This document shows positions 8,532 through 19,279 of a stretch of DNA of 64,000 nt, one piece after another. The stretch is taken from NCBI RefSeq assembly GCF_965138505.1, contig NZ_CBCSCO010000001.1, positions 124,001 through 188,000 on the forward strand, written 5' to 3'. The stretch comes from Litorimonas haliclonae. GTDB lineage: Bacteria; Pseudomonadota; Alphaproteobacteria; Caulobacterales; Maricaulaceae. The position numbers and the translations under genes are program-made. The notes beneath the pieces were generated by a model. It saw only the letters and a program-made list of their open reading frames with translations, was not told the DNA's origin and searched no databases. Positions within the stretch are counted from its first letter, which is position 1. The number at the start of each line of letters is the position of its first letter.

Positions 8532-8879
8532 TCAATCATCCACGCTCCACCCATCCGGCGTGCGGTGGGCGTCTATAATTGGACCGTCATCAGACGCGGA
8601 AGGATTCATCTGCGCTTCGAGATCGGCCCGCATTTTACTCGCCCGGGCTTCGAACTGAGCTCTCGGCCCAAAAGGTTTGCCAAATAGCTTTGCGCGAACC
8701 CAGAAAAAACCGAACGCCACCAATCCCACCAAGGCAATACCTAGGATAACAAAAAAAGCCACGGCCGCAGAAAAAGCCAACATGAAAACACCACCAATTG
8801 CGGCGGCTGTCAGGAACAAAACGCGCGTGAGAGTTCCGAACCAGGATGTTGGTCCACTGAGATTGTAAGTATTAGACAT
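8532..8879 (-). CDS. Small hypothetical membrane protein
   Basis: The 115-residue product has two closely spaced hydrophobic helices (about residues 17-40 and 42-62, FLTAAAIGGVFMLAFSAAVA and FVILGIALVGLVAFGFFWV) followed by a charged cytosolic tail ending in DAHRTPDGWSVDD. I do not recognise a named family. A sigma-70-like promoter with TTGACG and 17-base spacing lies just upstream, supporting a monocistronic gene. Confidence 0.75.
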   Translation of the reverse strand: MSNTYNLSGPTSWFGTLTRVLFLTAAAIGGVFMLAFSAAVAFFVILGIALVGLVAFGFFWVRAKLFGKPFGPRAQFEARASKMRADLEAQMNPSASDDGPIIDAHRTPDGWSVDD

Positions 8880-8897
8880 AGTTTTTACCTCGGCTCT

Positions 8898-8926
8898 AAT
8901 GTCGGGGTATTTAGTGATTTCGTCAA
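8898..8926 (-). promoter_or_regulatory. Sigma-70-like promoter
   Basis: On the minus strand TTGACG (8926-8921) and GACATT (8903-8898) are separated by 17 bases and end about 20 bases before the start codon of the small membrane protein. The -10 hexamer is imperfect. Confidence 0.4.
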
Positions 8927-8993
8927 GATGTCTGCGCCTATCATTTCTGTAAGACTTAAATTACGCAGACTAATGCGCTTAAAACTGCGCCTA

Positions 8994-9704
8994 TTATCGC
9001 GCAGGTAGTCCCCGCCCTACAATGGGGCGTTTTGCCCTTTGCGCCATGATATCTGCGTAAGCTTTATTAATTACGGACATTTTGTGATTTGCCAGTCCCA
9101 TTAACTCCCGAGGCGCCCCTCTGGCGACTAATTTGTCCGGATGGTTGGCCGCTGCCATGCGGCGATAGGCGTGTTTGAGATCTTTGTCGCAAATATCTTC
9201 ATCGACCCCTAAAATCAGATATGGATCGGTCGGATCAACGCCGAGGTTGGAGGACCGAATACGGTCGTATTCCCGCTCTGAAAAGCCGAAGATATCACTT
9301 ACGCTTCGAAGAAAGTCCTCTTCTTCAGCCGTCACAATTCCGTCCGCTAAAGCGATATGAAAAAGCCCATCCAAAACATCTTCAAGCGCCGCTGGCCGGG
9401 CCCGAAAGTAGCGAGCGACGATTTTGGCATATTTTTCGAATCCTAAAGTCGTCTGCCGGGCTAGATCAAAAAACTTCGCAACTTGCGTTTCTGATGCAGG
9501 CTGCGGCTTGAAAACTTGTTGAAACGCGCGAACATCTTCTAATCGAACCTGCCCGTCAGCCTTCGCCATTTTAGCGCCCAGCGCAACAAGAGCGACCACG
9601 AGCCCCGACTGATCAATCGGACCCGCCTCACCCTCATTGGAAAGACGCATCGGGGGGCCAAAAACCTGAGCCGCCCCGGTAAATATGGATTGCCAGATAC
9701 TCAC
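8994..9704 (-). CDS. TerB/DnaJ-domain protein (DjlA-like co-chaperone)
   Basis: The 236-residue product has a TerB-like helical domain (about residues 30-150, with VVALVALGAKMAKADGQV and HIALADGIVTAEEEDFLRS) and a C-terminal J domain (about 168-230, DPYLILGVDEDICDKDLKHA). The J domain keeps the HPD motif (NHPDKL) needed to stimulate Hsp70 ATPase. The order matches DjlA, but the N-terminal membrane anchor of true DjlA is not evident here, so it is probably soluble or peripherally attached. The partner would be DnaK. Confidence 0.88.
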   Translation of the reverse strand: MSIWQSIFTGAAQVFGPPMRLSNEGEAGPIDQSGLVVALVALGAKMAKADGQVRLEDVRAFQQVFKPQPASETQVAKFFDLARQTTLGFEKYAKIVARYFRARPAALEDVLDGLFHIALADGIVTAEEEDFLRSVSDIFGFSEREYDRIRSSNLGVDPTDPYLILGVDEDICDKDLKHAYRRMAAANHPDKLVARGAPRELMGLANHKMSVINKAYADIMAQRAKRPIVGRGLPAR

Positions 9705-9762
9705 GACTTGCGGTTAAACAAGCGCGCTCAAAAATACAATGATTCCTGTGCGGCCTGCGCGG

Positions 9763-10725
9763 CTAAGCCGCTTTTGTCGCGCCCGACTGACGATGATGCA
9801 ATCCGAGAATACGCGAAACCGCAACCGCTAATTCTGCCCGGTTAAGCGTATATAGATGAAAGTCACGGACGCCTCGGTCATGAAGCTCCGCCGTCAGCTC
9901 AGCTGCCAGAGAGGCTGTCAAAAGCTCGCGGGTTTGAGTGTCCTTATCCAGACCTTCGAATAATTCTCTATACCAGTCCGGCACGGACACGCCGCACATT
10001 CCCGCCATACGGGCCAGACCTTTGAAATTTGGCTGAAGCATCAAGCCCGGAACAATCGGAATATCAATGCCGGCGTCGAGCACTCTGTCCTGGAACCGGG
10101 AGAAGACATCTGGGGAAAAGAAAAACTGTGTAATCGCCCGATTGGCGCCCGCATCCACTTTGCGTTTCAGATTATCAATCTCGTCCCGCCAGTTTGAACT
10201 CTCAGGATGTAGTTCCGGGTAAGCCCCGACGCTGACGTCGAAATCTGCGACATCTTTGATGCCTGCGACAAGGTCACAGGAATAGGCATATCCTTTAGGG
10301 GTCGGTACATATTTCGCGTCAATCCCGTCCTGAGGGTCTCCGCGCAGGGCAACAATATGACGAACGCCTGCCTCCCAATAGGCTTTTACGATTTCATCAA
10401 TCTCTGCTTTTTCAGAGCCGACACAGGTCAAATGCGCCGCGGGTTTGAAACTCGTTTCTTTTACCATCCGGCTAACAGCGTTGTGCGTGCGCTCGCGCGT
10501 TGAGCCCCCGGCGCCGTAAGTCACAGAAACAAAGTCGGGATTGAGCGGTTCTAATTTCTTAATGGCCTCCCAGAGCTTTTCTTCCATCGCCGTGTTTTTC
10601 GGTGGGAAAAATTCATAGCTAACGCGAATATTTCCGCTGGTTGCTTCGGTTTTGGACTGATCCGCCGCGCGGGCAATCGTCCCGACAGCAGCATTGGGAT
10701 CGCGGGTTGGCATTACAGTTGGCAT
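9763..10725 (-). CDS. metF: 5,10-methylenetetrahydrofolate reductase
   Basis: This flavoenzyme reduces methylenetetrahydrofolate to 5-methyltetrahydrofolate, the methyl donor for homocysteine. The 320-residue barrel protein shows VSYEFFPPKNTAMEEKLW near the start (catalytic Glu), FVSVTYGAGGSTRERT, HLTCVGSEKAEID, VALRGDPQDG and AITQFFFSPDVFSRF, all diagnostic. It follows the ArsR-methyltransferase regulator gene by about 50 bp on the same strand, so both probably share the promoter with the palindromic operator at 11757-11770. A second in-frame Met at codon 5 is an alternative start. Confidence 0.97.
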   Translation of the reverse strand: MPTVMPTRDPNAAVGTIARAADQSKTEATSGNIRVSYEFFPPKNTAMEEKLWEAIKKLEPLNPDFVSVTYGAGGSTRERTHNAVSRMVKETSFKPAAHLTCVGSEKAEIDEIVKAYWEAGVRHIVALRGDPQDGIDAKYVPTPKGYAYSCDLVAGIKDVADFDVSVGAYPELHPESSNWRDEIDNLKRKVDAGANRAITQFFFSPDVFSRFQDRVLDAGIDIPIVPGLMLQPNFKGLARMAGMCGVSVPDWYRELFEGLDKDTQTRELLTASLAAELTAELHDRGVRDFHLYTLNRAELAVAVSRILGLHHRQSGATKAA

Positions 10726-10774
10726 AAATATCTCTTCTCGAAAGCATCGCTTCTAGTCGCAGGGTTCCCGTTCA

Positions 10775-11740
10775 TCACGGTTTTACCGCTTTCCATATCT
10801 TGATAGCGGGGTTGTTATTATTGCTCAGTTTTGTCTCAATTTTTATCTGTAAATCTGCCCATTTGGCCCATTCCGTAATATCCAGGTCCGTGAAACCTAA
10901 TCGGCGGTGGGCATAATCCTCCCGAAAATGATCTTCGGTATGAGCTTCGAAATCGACAATCAAAAGCTGTCCGTCCCGAGTTAGCAACCGCGAAGCCTCA
11001 TAAATCGCCTCACGGGGGTCATCCAAATAATGAAGAACCTGATGGAGCGTAACCAAATCCGCGGTGTTTTCCCGAAACGGCGTCGCGTGTAAATCGCCTT
11101 GTTGAACAGATATATGCCCAAATTGATCGGGGGCCAGTTTATGCCGCGCCACTTTCAGCATGTCCGGATTGGAATCGATTCCGGCCCCCCTCGTGATTCG
11201 ACCTGAAAACAACTCCAACATCCGCCCTGTGCCGGTCCCCATATCGATCATGAAATCGAATGGCCCGTCGCCGGAAATCTTCAATAACGCGTCTTCGATC
11301 CGTTCCTGCGGTAAATACTCATCCCCTAATTGATCCGAATTCTGAGCCACCCTTGCAAAAAAAGCATCTGCCACGCGGCTGCGAGCATCTCTCACCTCAT
11401 TCAAACGTCTCATATCTGAAAGTAATAAGGCTTCATTTTGTGGCAAAGTCTGTAAAGTTGTCTCAACCAGTTTCGTCAAAGCCGGGTTTCCGCGTTTTAA
11501 TCTTGAAAACACCCAACTGCCCTCTCGGAGGCGTTCAATGATTTCGACCGATTCAAGGGATTTAATATATTGGGTCACTCGAGGTTGTGATAACCCAAGA
11601 ATTTGAACCAGCTCTGTGATCGTCAACTCACCACGCGCCAAAAGCGCAAGAATACGTAAACGGTCAACATGACCCATAGTTTTCAATGCGGCGGCAAAAT
11701 TCTCCATATCTCCTATTATCACAGAAGAATTACCCTGCAT
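10775..11740 (-). CDS. ArsR-family regulator fused to SAM-dependent methyltransferase
   Basis: The 321-residue protein has an N-terminal winged helix (about residues 12-95: MGHVDRLRILALLARGELTI, then LGLSQPRVTQYIKSLESVEI as recognition helix). A class I methyltransferase domain follows (about 150-300) with motif I DMGTGTGRMLELF and ADLVTLHQVLHYLDDP. This fusion is common beside metF and other methyl-cycle genes in Alphaproteobacteria. It may sense SAM or S-adenosylhomocysteine, but that is inference. No metal-binding Cys pair typical of ArsR/SmtB is visible in the helix. The start is uncertain: Met12 (11707) has AGGAG only 2 bases ahead of it. Confidence 0.88.
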   Translation of the reverse strand: MQGNSSVIIGDMENFAAALKTMGHVDRLRILALLARGELTITELVQILGLSQPRVTQYIKSLESVEIIERLREGSWVFSRLKRGNPALTKLVETTLQTLPQNEALLLSDMRRLNEVRDARSRVADAFFARVAQNSDQLGDEYLPQERIEDALLKISGDGPFDFMIDMGTGTGRMLELFSGRITRGAGIDSNPDMLKVARHKLAPDQFGHISVQQGDLHATPFRENTADLVTLHQVLHYLDDPREAIYEASRLLTRDGQLLIVDFEAHTEDHFREDYAHRRLGFTDLDITEWAKWADLQIKIETKLSNNNNPAIKIWKAVKP

Positions 11741-11756
11741 ATAAAAAAACCTTTAT

Positions 11757-11770
11757 ATCTTTATAAAGAT
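11757..11770 (-). promoter_or_regulatory. Perfect 14-bp palindrome, probable operator of the ArsR-type regulator
   Basis: ATCTTTATAAAGAT is a perfect inverted repeat 17 bp upstream of the regulator's first start codon. ArsR-family dimers bind AT-rich palindromes of this size. Its position suggests autoregulation and control of downstream metF. Confidence 0.6.
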
Positions 11771-11893
11771 GCATTTTTAAAGCCTTAGGAGTCAACGCAG
11801 AAGATTTTTCACGTTTAGGTTACCCTCCGGCATCATTTATCGGGAACTACCCTCGTTCTTTAGACATTGGTTCAGCAGAACAAGGAGATTAAA

Positions 11894-12382
11894 ATGACAC
11901 GTTTAAAACTTGCTTCCGCAACCCTTGCTGCCTTGATTGCCATGCCGGCACTTGCCTCAGCACAAGACAGATATGAAAATAGAGCCTATGAGGACTGTAA
12001 GAGATCCGATACTCAAAACCAAGTGCTTGGCGGGGCTGTGGGCGGCTCACTCGGCGCCATTTCGGGGAATGAGATCGGCGATGATGAAGGCGCTGTCATT
12101 GGAGGCATCGCTGGCGGTACAGCAGGTGTCGCGATTGCAGATAAAGACTGCTCCCGATTTGAATATGACCGGTATGACCGCCGCGACGTAAGAGGTGACG
12201 TCATCTATAATGATCGTTACTATAGAGGCGATGATGGCCGTCGTTATTACCGCGGCGATGACGGACACGAATATTATCGTGATGTAGATGGTCGGTATTA
12301 TAGAAAGGGTAAAAAATATAAGGGCCCAAATCACCCGTCTTATAACGCTCCGGGTCAGGTCAAAAAGCGTTACAATAAATAG
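11894..12382 (+). CDS. Secreted glycine-zipper protein with Tyr/Asp-rich repeats
   Basis: I chose ATG 11894 because AAGGAG lies 6 bases ahead and a clean signal peptide follows (MTRLKLASATLAALIAMPALASAQ). An upstream in-frame ATG at 11867 lacks both. The mature part has a glycine-zipper membrane hairpin (about residues 48-80, GGAVGGSLGAISGNEIG and GAVIGGIAGGTAGVAIA). A C-terminal region contains near-repeats YYRGDDGRR, YYRGDDGHE and YYRDVDGR, and the end is basic. Glycine-zipper 2TM proteins sit in the envelope; some form oligomeric membrane assemblies. The function here is unknown. A strong terminator follows. Confidence 0.8.
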   Translation: MTRLKLASATLAALIAMPALASAQDRYENRAYEDCKRSDTQNQVLGGAVGGSLGAISGNEIGDDEGAVIGGIAGGTAGVAIADKDCSRFEYDRYDRRDVRGDVIYNDRYYRGDDGRRYYRGDDGHEYYRDVDGRYYRKGKKYKGPNHPSYNAPGQVKKRYNK

Positions 12383-12400
12383 CCTTTGAATATTGAAAAG

Positions 12401-12424
12401 CCTGCCTCACGGCAGGTTTTTTTT
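12401..12424 (+). terminator. Rho-independent terminator
   Basis: CCTGCC-TCAC-GGCAGG forms a 6-bp GC-rich stem with a 4-base loop followed by eight T residues, 18 bp after the glycine-zipper gene. Confidence 0.9.
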
Positions 12425-12488
12425 ATGAACGCAAGCAGAGCGCTAAAAATTGCGAGGAAATCAACGTGACCTCACCCTTTCAACCGTT

Positions 12489-14147
12489 CTACCGATCAAA
12501 TTTTACGAATTTAAGCTTCTTCGGCATATCGGCATCAGGGCCGAGGCGGCGTTTCTTATCTTCGATATAATCGGCAAAGTTACCTTCGAACCACTCCACA
12601 TGACTGTCACCCTCATAAGCGAGGATATGGGTGGCTACACGGTCAAGGAAGAAACGATCATGGGAGATAACCACGGCGCAGCCCGGGAATTTTTCAAGTG
12701 CAACCTCAAGAGAGGCCAAAGTTTCGCGGTCCAAATCATTGGTCGGCTCATCGAGTAGGAGCAAGTTGGCCGGCTTGGTCAGCATTTTCGCCAAGTTCAC
12801 GCGGTTACGTTCCCCGCCTGAAAGCTGTCCGACATTTTTCTGTTGGTCTGTGCCCTTGAAGTTAAAGGCGCCTACATAGGCGCGGCTTGGAACCTCGCGT
12901 TTGCCCATATGGATGATGTCGAGACCGTCCGAAATTGCTTCCCAGATATTTTTGGAATTATCCAGCGCGTCGCGGTTCTGATCGACATAGCCAAGCTCGA
13001 CCGTTTCGCCGACTTTGAACTCGCCTTCATCTGGCGTTTCTTCGCCCGTGATCATTTTAAACAAGGTGGTTTTACCCGCCCCGTTCGGACCGATGACGCC
13101 GACAATGCCGCCGCGCGGCAATTTAAAGGATAGGTCCTTGATCAAAAGTTTTTCGCCAAAGGCCTTGGAAACATTTTTGGCTTCGACCACCACATTGCCG
13201 AGACGCTCGCCCATTGGGATACGGATATCGGCGTGGGAAACGACCTCTTTTTCGGCCTCGTCGCGCAGGTTTTCATAAGCGCTGATACGGGCCTTGGATT
13301 TCGTCTGGCGGGCTTTCGGATTGGAACGGATCCATTCCAGCTCTTTCTTGAGCGCTTTGGTTTTGGAATCGGCTTCGCGGCCTTCCTGGTCCATACGCTT
13401 GGCTTTGGCGTCAAGCCAAGAGGAGTAATTCCCTTCATGCGGATAGGTTTTGCCGCGATCAACCTCGAGCGTCCAATTAGTGATATTGTCGAGGAAGTAG
13501 CGATCATGGGTAATCAGAATGATCGCGCCTTTGTAATTGACCAGATAGTTTTCCAGCCACGCAACCGTTTCCGCGTCCAAATGGTTGGTCGGTTCGTCAA
13601 GCAAGAGAAGGTCAGGTTTGGACAGCAATAGCTGACACAGCGCCACGCGGCGCGCTTCCCCGCCAGAGAGATTATCTACGGGAGAGTCTTTGGGCGGGCA
13701 GCGCAGAGCCTGCATAGCCATCTCAATTTTGGAATCGATGTCCCAGGCATCGCGGCCATCGACTTTTTCCTGGAGCGCCGTCATTTCTTCCATCAACTCG
13801 TCGGAATAGTCCTCGGCCATTTTCATGGCGACTTCGTTATAGGTGTCGAAGATTTTCTTGTCTTCGCAGCCTTCAATGACATTGCCCCAGACGTCTTTGG
13901 ACGTATCCAGACGCGGCTCTTGCGGCAGATAGCCAACCTTTACGCCGTCCGCGGCCCAATGCTCGCCGGTCACCTCGGTATCGACGCCCGCCATGACTTT
14001 CATCAGAGTGGATTTACCTGCGCCGTTTACACCAATGAGGCCGATTTTGGCATCCGGGTAAAATGACAGGTGAACATTGTCGAGAATGGTCTTATTGCCG
14101 AATTTCTTCGTCAGACCTTGCATGTGGTAGCAAAATTGGCGGGCCAT
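12489..14147 (-). CDS. ettA: Energy-dependent translational throttle EttA (ABC-F ATPase)
   Basis: EttA binds the ribosomal E site and gates entry into elongation according to the ATP/ADP ratio. The 552-residue protein has two ABC domains. The first has Walker A GVNGAGKSTLMK and signature LSGGEARRVAL with DEPTNHLD. The second has Walker A GPNGAGKTTLFK and signature LSGGERNRVNLA with DEPTNDLD. The N-terminus (MARQFCYHMQGLTKKFG) and the end (FEGNFADYIEDKKRRLG) match the EttA subfamily rather than Uup or YheS, and the short arm within domain 1 (near VWGNVIEG) fits too. No membrane segments are present. It is transcribed divergently from xthA. Confidence 0.96.
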   Translation of the reverse strand: MARQFCYHMQGLTKKFGNKTILDNVHLSFYPDAKIGLIGVNGAGKSTLMKVMAGVDTEVTGEHWAADGVKVGYLPQEPRLDTSKDVWGNVIEGCEDKKIFDTYNEVAMKMAEDYSDELMEEMTALQEKVDGRDAWDIDSKIEMAMQALRCPPKDSPVDNLSGGEARRVALCQLLLSKPDLLLLDEPTNHLDAETVAWLENYLVNYKGAIILITHDRYFLDNITNWTLEVDRGKTYPHEGNYSSWLDAKAKRMDQEGREADSKTKALKKELEWIRSNPKARQTKSKARISAYENLRDEAEKEVVSHADIRIPMGERLGNVVVEAKNVSKAFGEKLLIKDLSFKLPRGGIVGVIGPNGAGKTTLFKMITGEETPDEGEFKVGETVELGYVDQNRDALDNSKNIWEAISDGLDIIHMGKREVPSRAYVGAFNFKGTDQQKNVGQLSGGERNRVNLAKMLTKPANLLLLDEPTNDLDRETLASLEVALEKFPGCAVVISHDRFFLDRVATHILAYEGDSHVEWFEGNFADYIEDKKRRLGPDADMPKKLKFVKFDR

Positions 14148-14267
14148 AGAGCGCTCTTATAATCGAGGTAAAATTTGAGCGCGATATGCGGCGAATAGTT
14201 TGAAAAAGCAAGGGTTAGTGCTCACCCTCTGCTTGACATTTCTTCTACCCTGCCCGACCACGCTCTC

Positions 14268-15065
14268 ATGAAAATTGCGACTTGGAATGTGAACTCTATC
14301 AAAGCCCGGATGCACGCGGTCACGGCGTGGCTGGAGGAAGCCAAGCCGGATATTGCCTGTCTCCAGGAAATCAAAACAGTGGATGACGCCTTCCCGCTGA
14401 TGGAAATTGAAGCCCTCGGCTATAACGTCGCGATACACGGCCAGAAAAGCTATAACGGTGTCGCTATCCTGTCCAAGCTCCCCTTTGACGAGGTCTCCCC
14501 TCGCCTGCCCGGCGATGACGAAGATGAGCAAGCGCGTTATCTCGAAGTGGTGGTCAGCGGCAAAGACGGCCCCGTGCGCGTGGCTTCCATCTATCTGCCG
14601 AACGGCAATCCCGTCCTCGACGACCCGATGGAGAGCCCGAAATATACCTATAAGCTCGACTGGATGGCGCGCCTCAAAACTCATGCGGCAGAGCTGTTGA
14701 AAAACGAAGATCCGCTTATTCTGGCCGGCGATTATAATGTTATCCCTCGCGCAGGCGACACACATGACCCCAAAGCCTGGTGGGGCGACGCCCTCTACCG
14801 CCCCGAAACTTTGCAGGCTTTTCAGGCGCTGAAATATCTAGGCCTGACGGAAATGTTTGAACAGTTTGACGGGCGCGACGGGCAATATAGTTTCTGGGAT
14901 TATCAGGGCGGCGCGTGGCCGAACAATCTCGGCATTCGTATTGACCACCTTTTGCTATCCCCCCAGGCCGCGGATAAAGCCAAAGGCATCGTGATCCATC
15001 GCCATGTACGCGAAGGTCAAAAGCCATCAGATCATGTTCCCGTTGTCGGGGAATTTAATCTTTAA
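14268..15065 (+). CDS. xthA: Exodeoxyribonuclease III
   Basis: This is an AP endonuclease and 3'-5' exonuclease of base-excision repair. The 265-residue product starts MKIATWNVNSIKARM and shows LQEIKTVDDAFP (metal-binding Glu), SYNGVAILSK, ILAGDYNVIPRAGDTHD (catalytic Asp/Asn) and the C-terminal RIDHLLLSP and KPSDHVPVVGEF (Asp-His pair), so all active-site motifs of the family are present. Its stop overlaps the convergent DUF3137 gene by 4 bp. No LexA box is visible upstream. Confidence 0.97.
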   Translation: MKIATWNVNSIKARMHAVTAWLEEAKPDIACLQEIKTVDDAFPLMEIEALGYNVAIHGQKSYNGVAILSKLPFDEVSPRLPGDDEDEQARYLEVVVSGKDGPVRVASIYLPNGNPVLDDPMESPKYTYKLDWMARLKTHAAELLKNEDPLILAGDYNVIPRAGDTHDPKAWWGDALYRPETLQAFQALKYLGLTEMFEQFDGRDGQYSFWDYQGGAWPNNLGIRIDHLLLSPQAADKAKGIVIHRHVREGQKPSDHVPVVGEFNL

Positions 15066-15964
15066 ACTCTAGGCCTGAGCATTCCCCATAAAGCGGGGTC
15101 TACCATATCAGACCCCGTCTCCGTCATGAATTTAGGGCGGGCGGCGGTTTTAATCGTTCCGTTTCCTATGGCTTCATCCACAGCGGCTTCGACAGCGGCA
15201 ATTCGGGCGTCATAAAACTCGCGGCGTTCAGCCTGTATCTCATCTTCTGTCTTGGCCCGGGCGCAGGCATGGAGCGCGTCTATATCTGCCAGCAGACCGA
15301 AAACCAGTTTCATTTCCTTGCAAATGGCTGTTTTGGCCTCTTCCGCGCTGCGGGCGCGGCGGTCTGAACCGAATTGAACCTCTTCGCCTAAAGGGAGGAG
15401 CGCGTGCATCCGGTTTCCAAGAAACGCTATTTGCAATCCCTTGAAAATATCGAACCCATCAAAATCCATAAGGCGTTGCATAAAATCGGGTGTCATGAGG
15501 CTTCGACCCTCAACCTGATCATCGGAATAGACCTCAAACAGAGCTTCAAACCCGGCATCAACCAGTCTGACACGCGACATATCCTGAAGTGTTTTGGGGT
15601 TTAGAATTCCTGCGTCCCGCACAATCACCGTTCGGCCTAGAAATCCCGTATAGTGATCGACACTGACGAGCAGCCCTGAAAATCCTTCCCCTGCAAACCG
15701 CGCAAAGGGTTCTTCCAGATTTTGCTCTGTATCCCTCGCGGAAATTTCGAGAATCTCAAAAGACAGGTCGCGATAGCCCTTGCCAATAATATGGCCGTTA
15801 CAGCGGAAAAGCCCGCTTGGACTACGGAGCATTCCGGTCGCATTCAATAAGGGCAGAATGGGCGGCGGTACAGATTTCGCGCGGTACTGCCAGCCGAACA
15901 CGTCGTAAAGCTGTACGCGGAGCGCCTGCAAATCCTGCGGAGTTTCAAAAGAGAAAGCCGTCAT
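15062..15964 (-). CDS. DUF3137 domain protein
   Basis: The 300-residue product has the DUF3137 core (about residues 75-230), recognised by FLGRTVIVRD and the block FEVYSDDQVEGRSLMTPDFMQRL. Many family members have two membrane helices near the N-terminus. None is evident here, so this one looks soluble. The C-terminal 70 residues are Ala/Glu-rich and probably helical. Function is unknown. It lies 55 bp downstream of valS on the same strand and could be co-transcribed. Confidence 0.8.
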   Translation of the reverse strand: MTAFSFETPQDLQALRVQLYDVFGWQYRAKSVPPPILPLLNATGMLRSPSGLFRCNGHIIGKGYRDLSFEILEISARDTEQNLEEPFARFAGEGFSGLLVSVDHYTGFLGRTVIVRDAGILNPKTLQDMSRVRLVDAGFEALFEVYSDDQVEGRSLMTPDFMQRLMDFDGFDIFKGLQIAFLGNRMHALLPLGEEVQFGSDRRARSAEEAKTAICKEMKLVFGLLADIDALHACARAKTEDEIQAERREFYDARIAAVEAAVDEAIGNGTIKTAARPKFMTETGSDMVDPALWGMLRPRV

Positions 15965-16018
15965 AAAGACGGCTTACCTTGATAAGTTTAAAGTTGGGTT
16001 AGGGTAAGTCCCTTTCCT

Positions 16019-19156
<3,138 letters not shown>

Positions 19157-19185
19157 TTTACCTAAACAGAAAATTCGGGGCCAAA

Positions 19186-19242
19186 TAAAAAACCCGCCTA
19201 CCCGGCCACAGCATTAAAGCCTCGGCCAGGAAGACGGGGTTT
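19186..19242 (-). terminator. Terminator between popZ and valS
   Basis: On the minus strand a long imperfect stem (AACCCCGTCTTCCTGGCC pairing with GGCCGGGTAGGCGGGTT, about 16-nt loop) ends in six T residues. A second perfect 9-bp hairpin (CTCTGCCTC / GAGGCAGAG, 19249-19275) lies directly after the popZ stop. Together they suggest that valS has its own promoter or receives attenuated read-through. Confidence 0.75.
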
Positions 19243-19279
19243 ATCGCGCTCTGCCTCAAAAGAAAAGAGGCAGAGAAAT

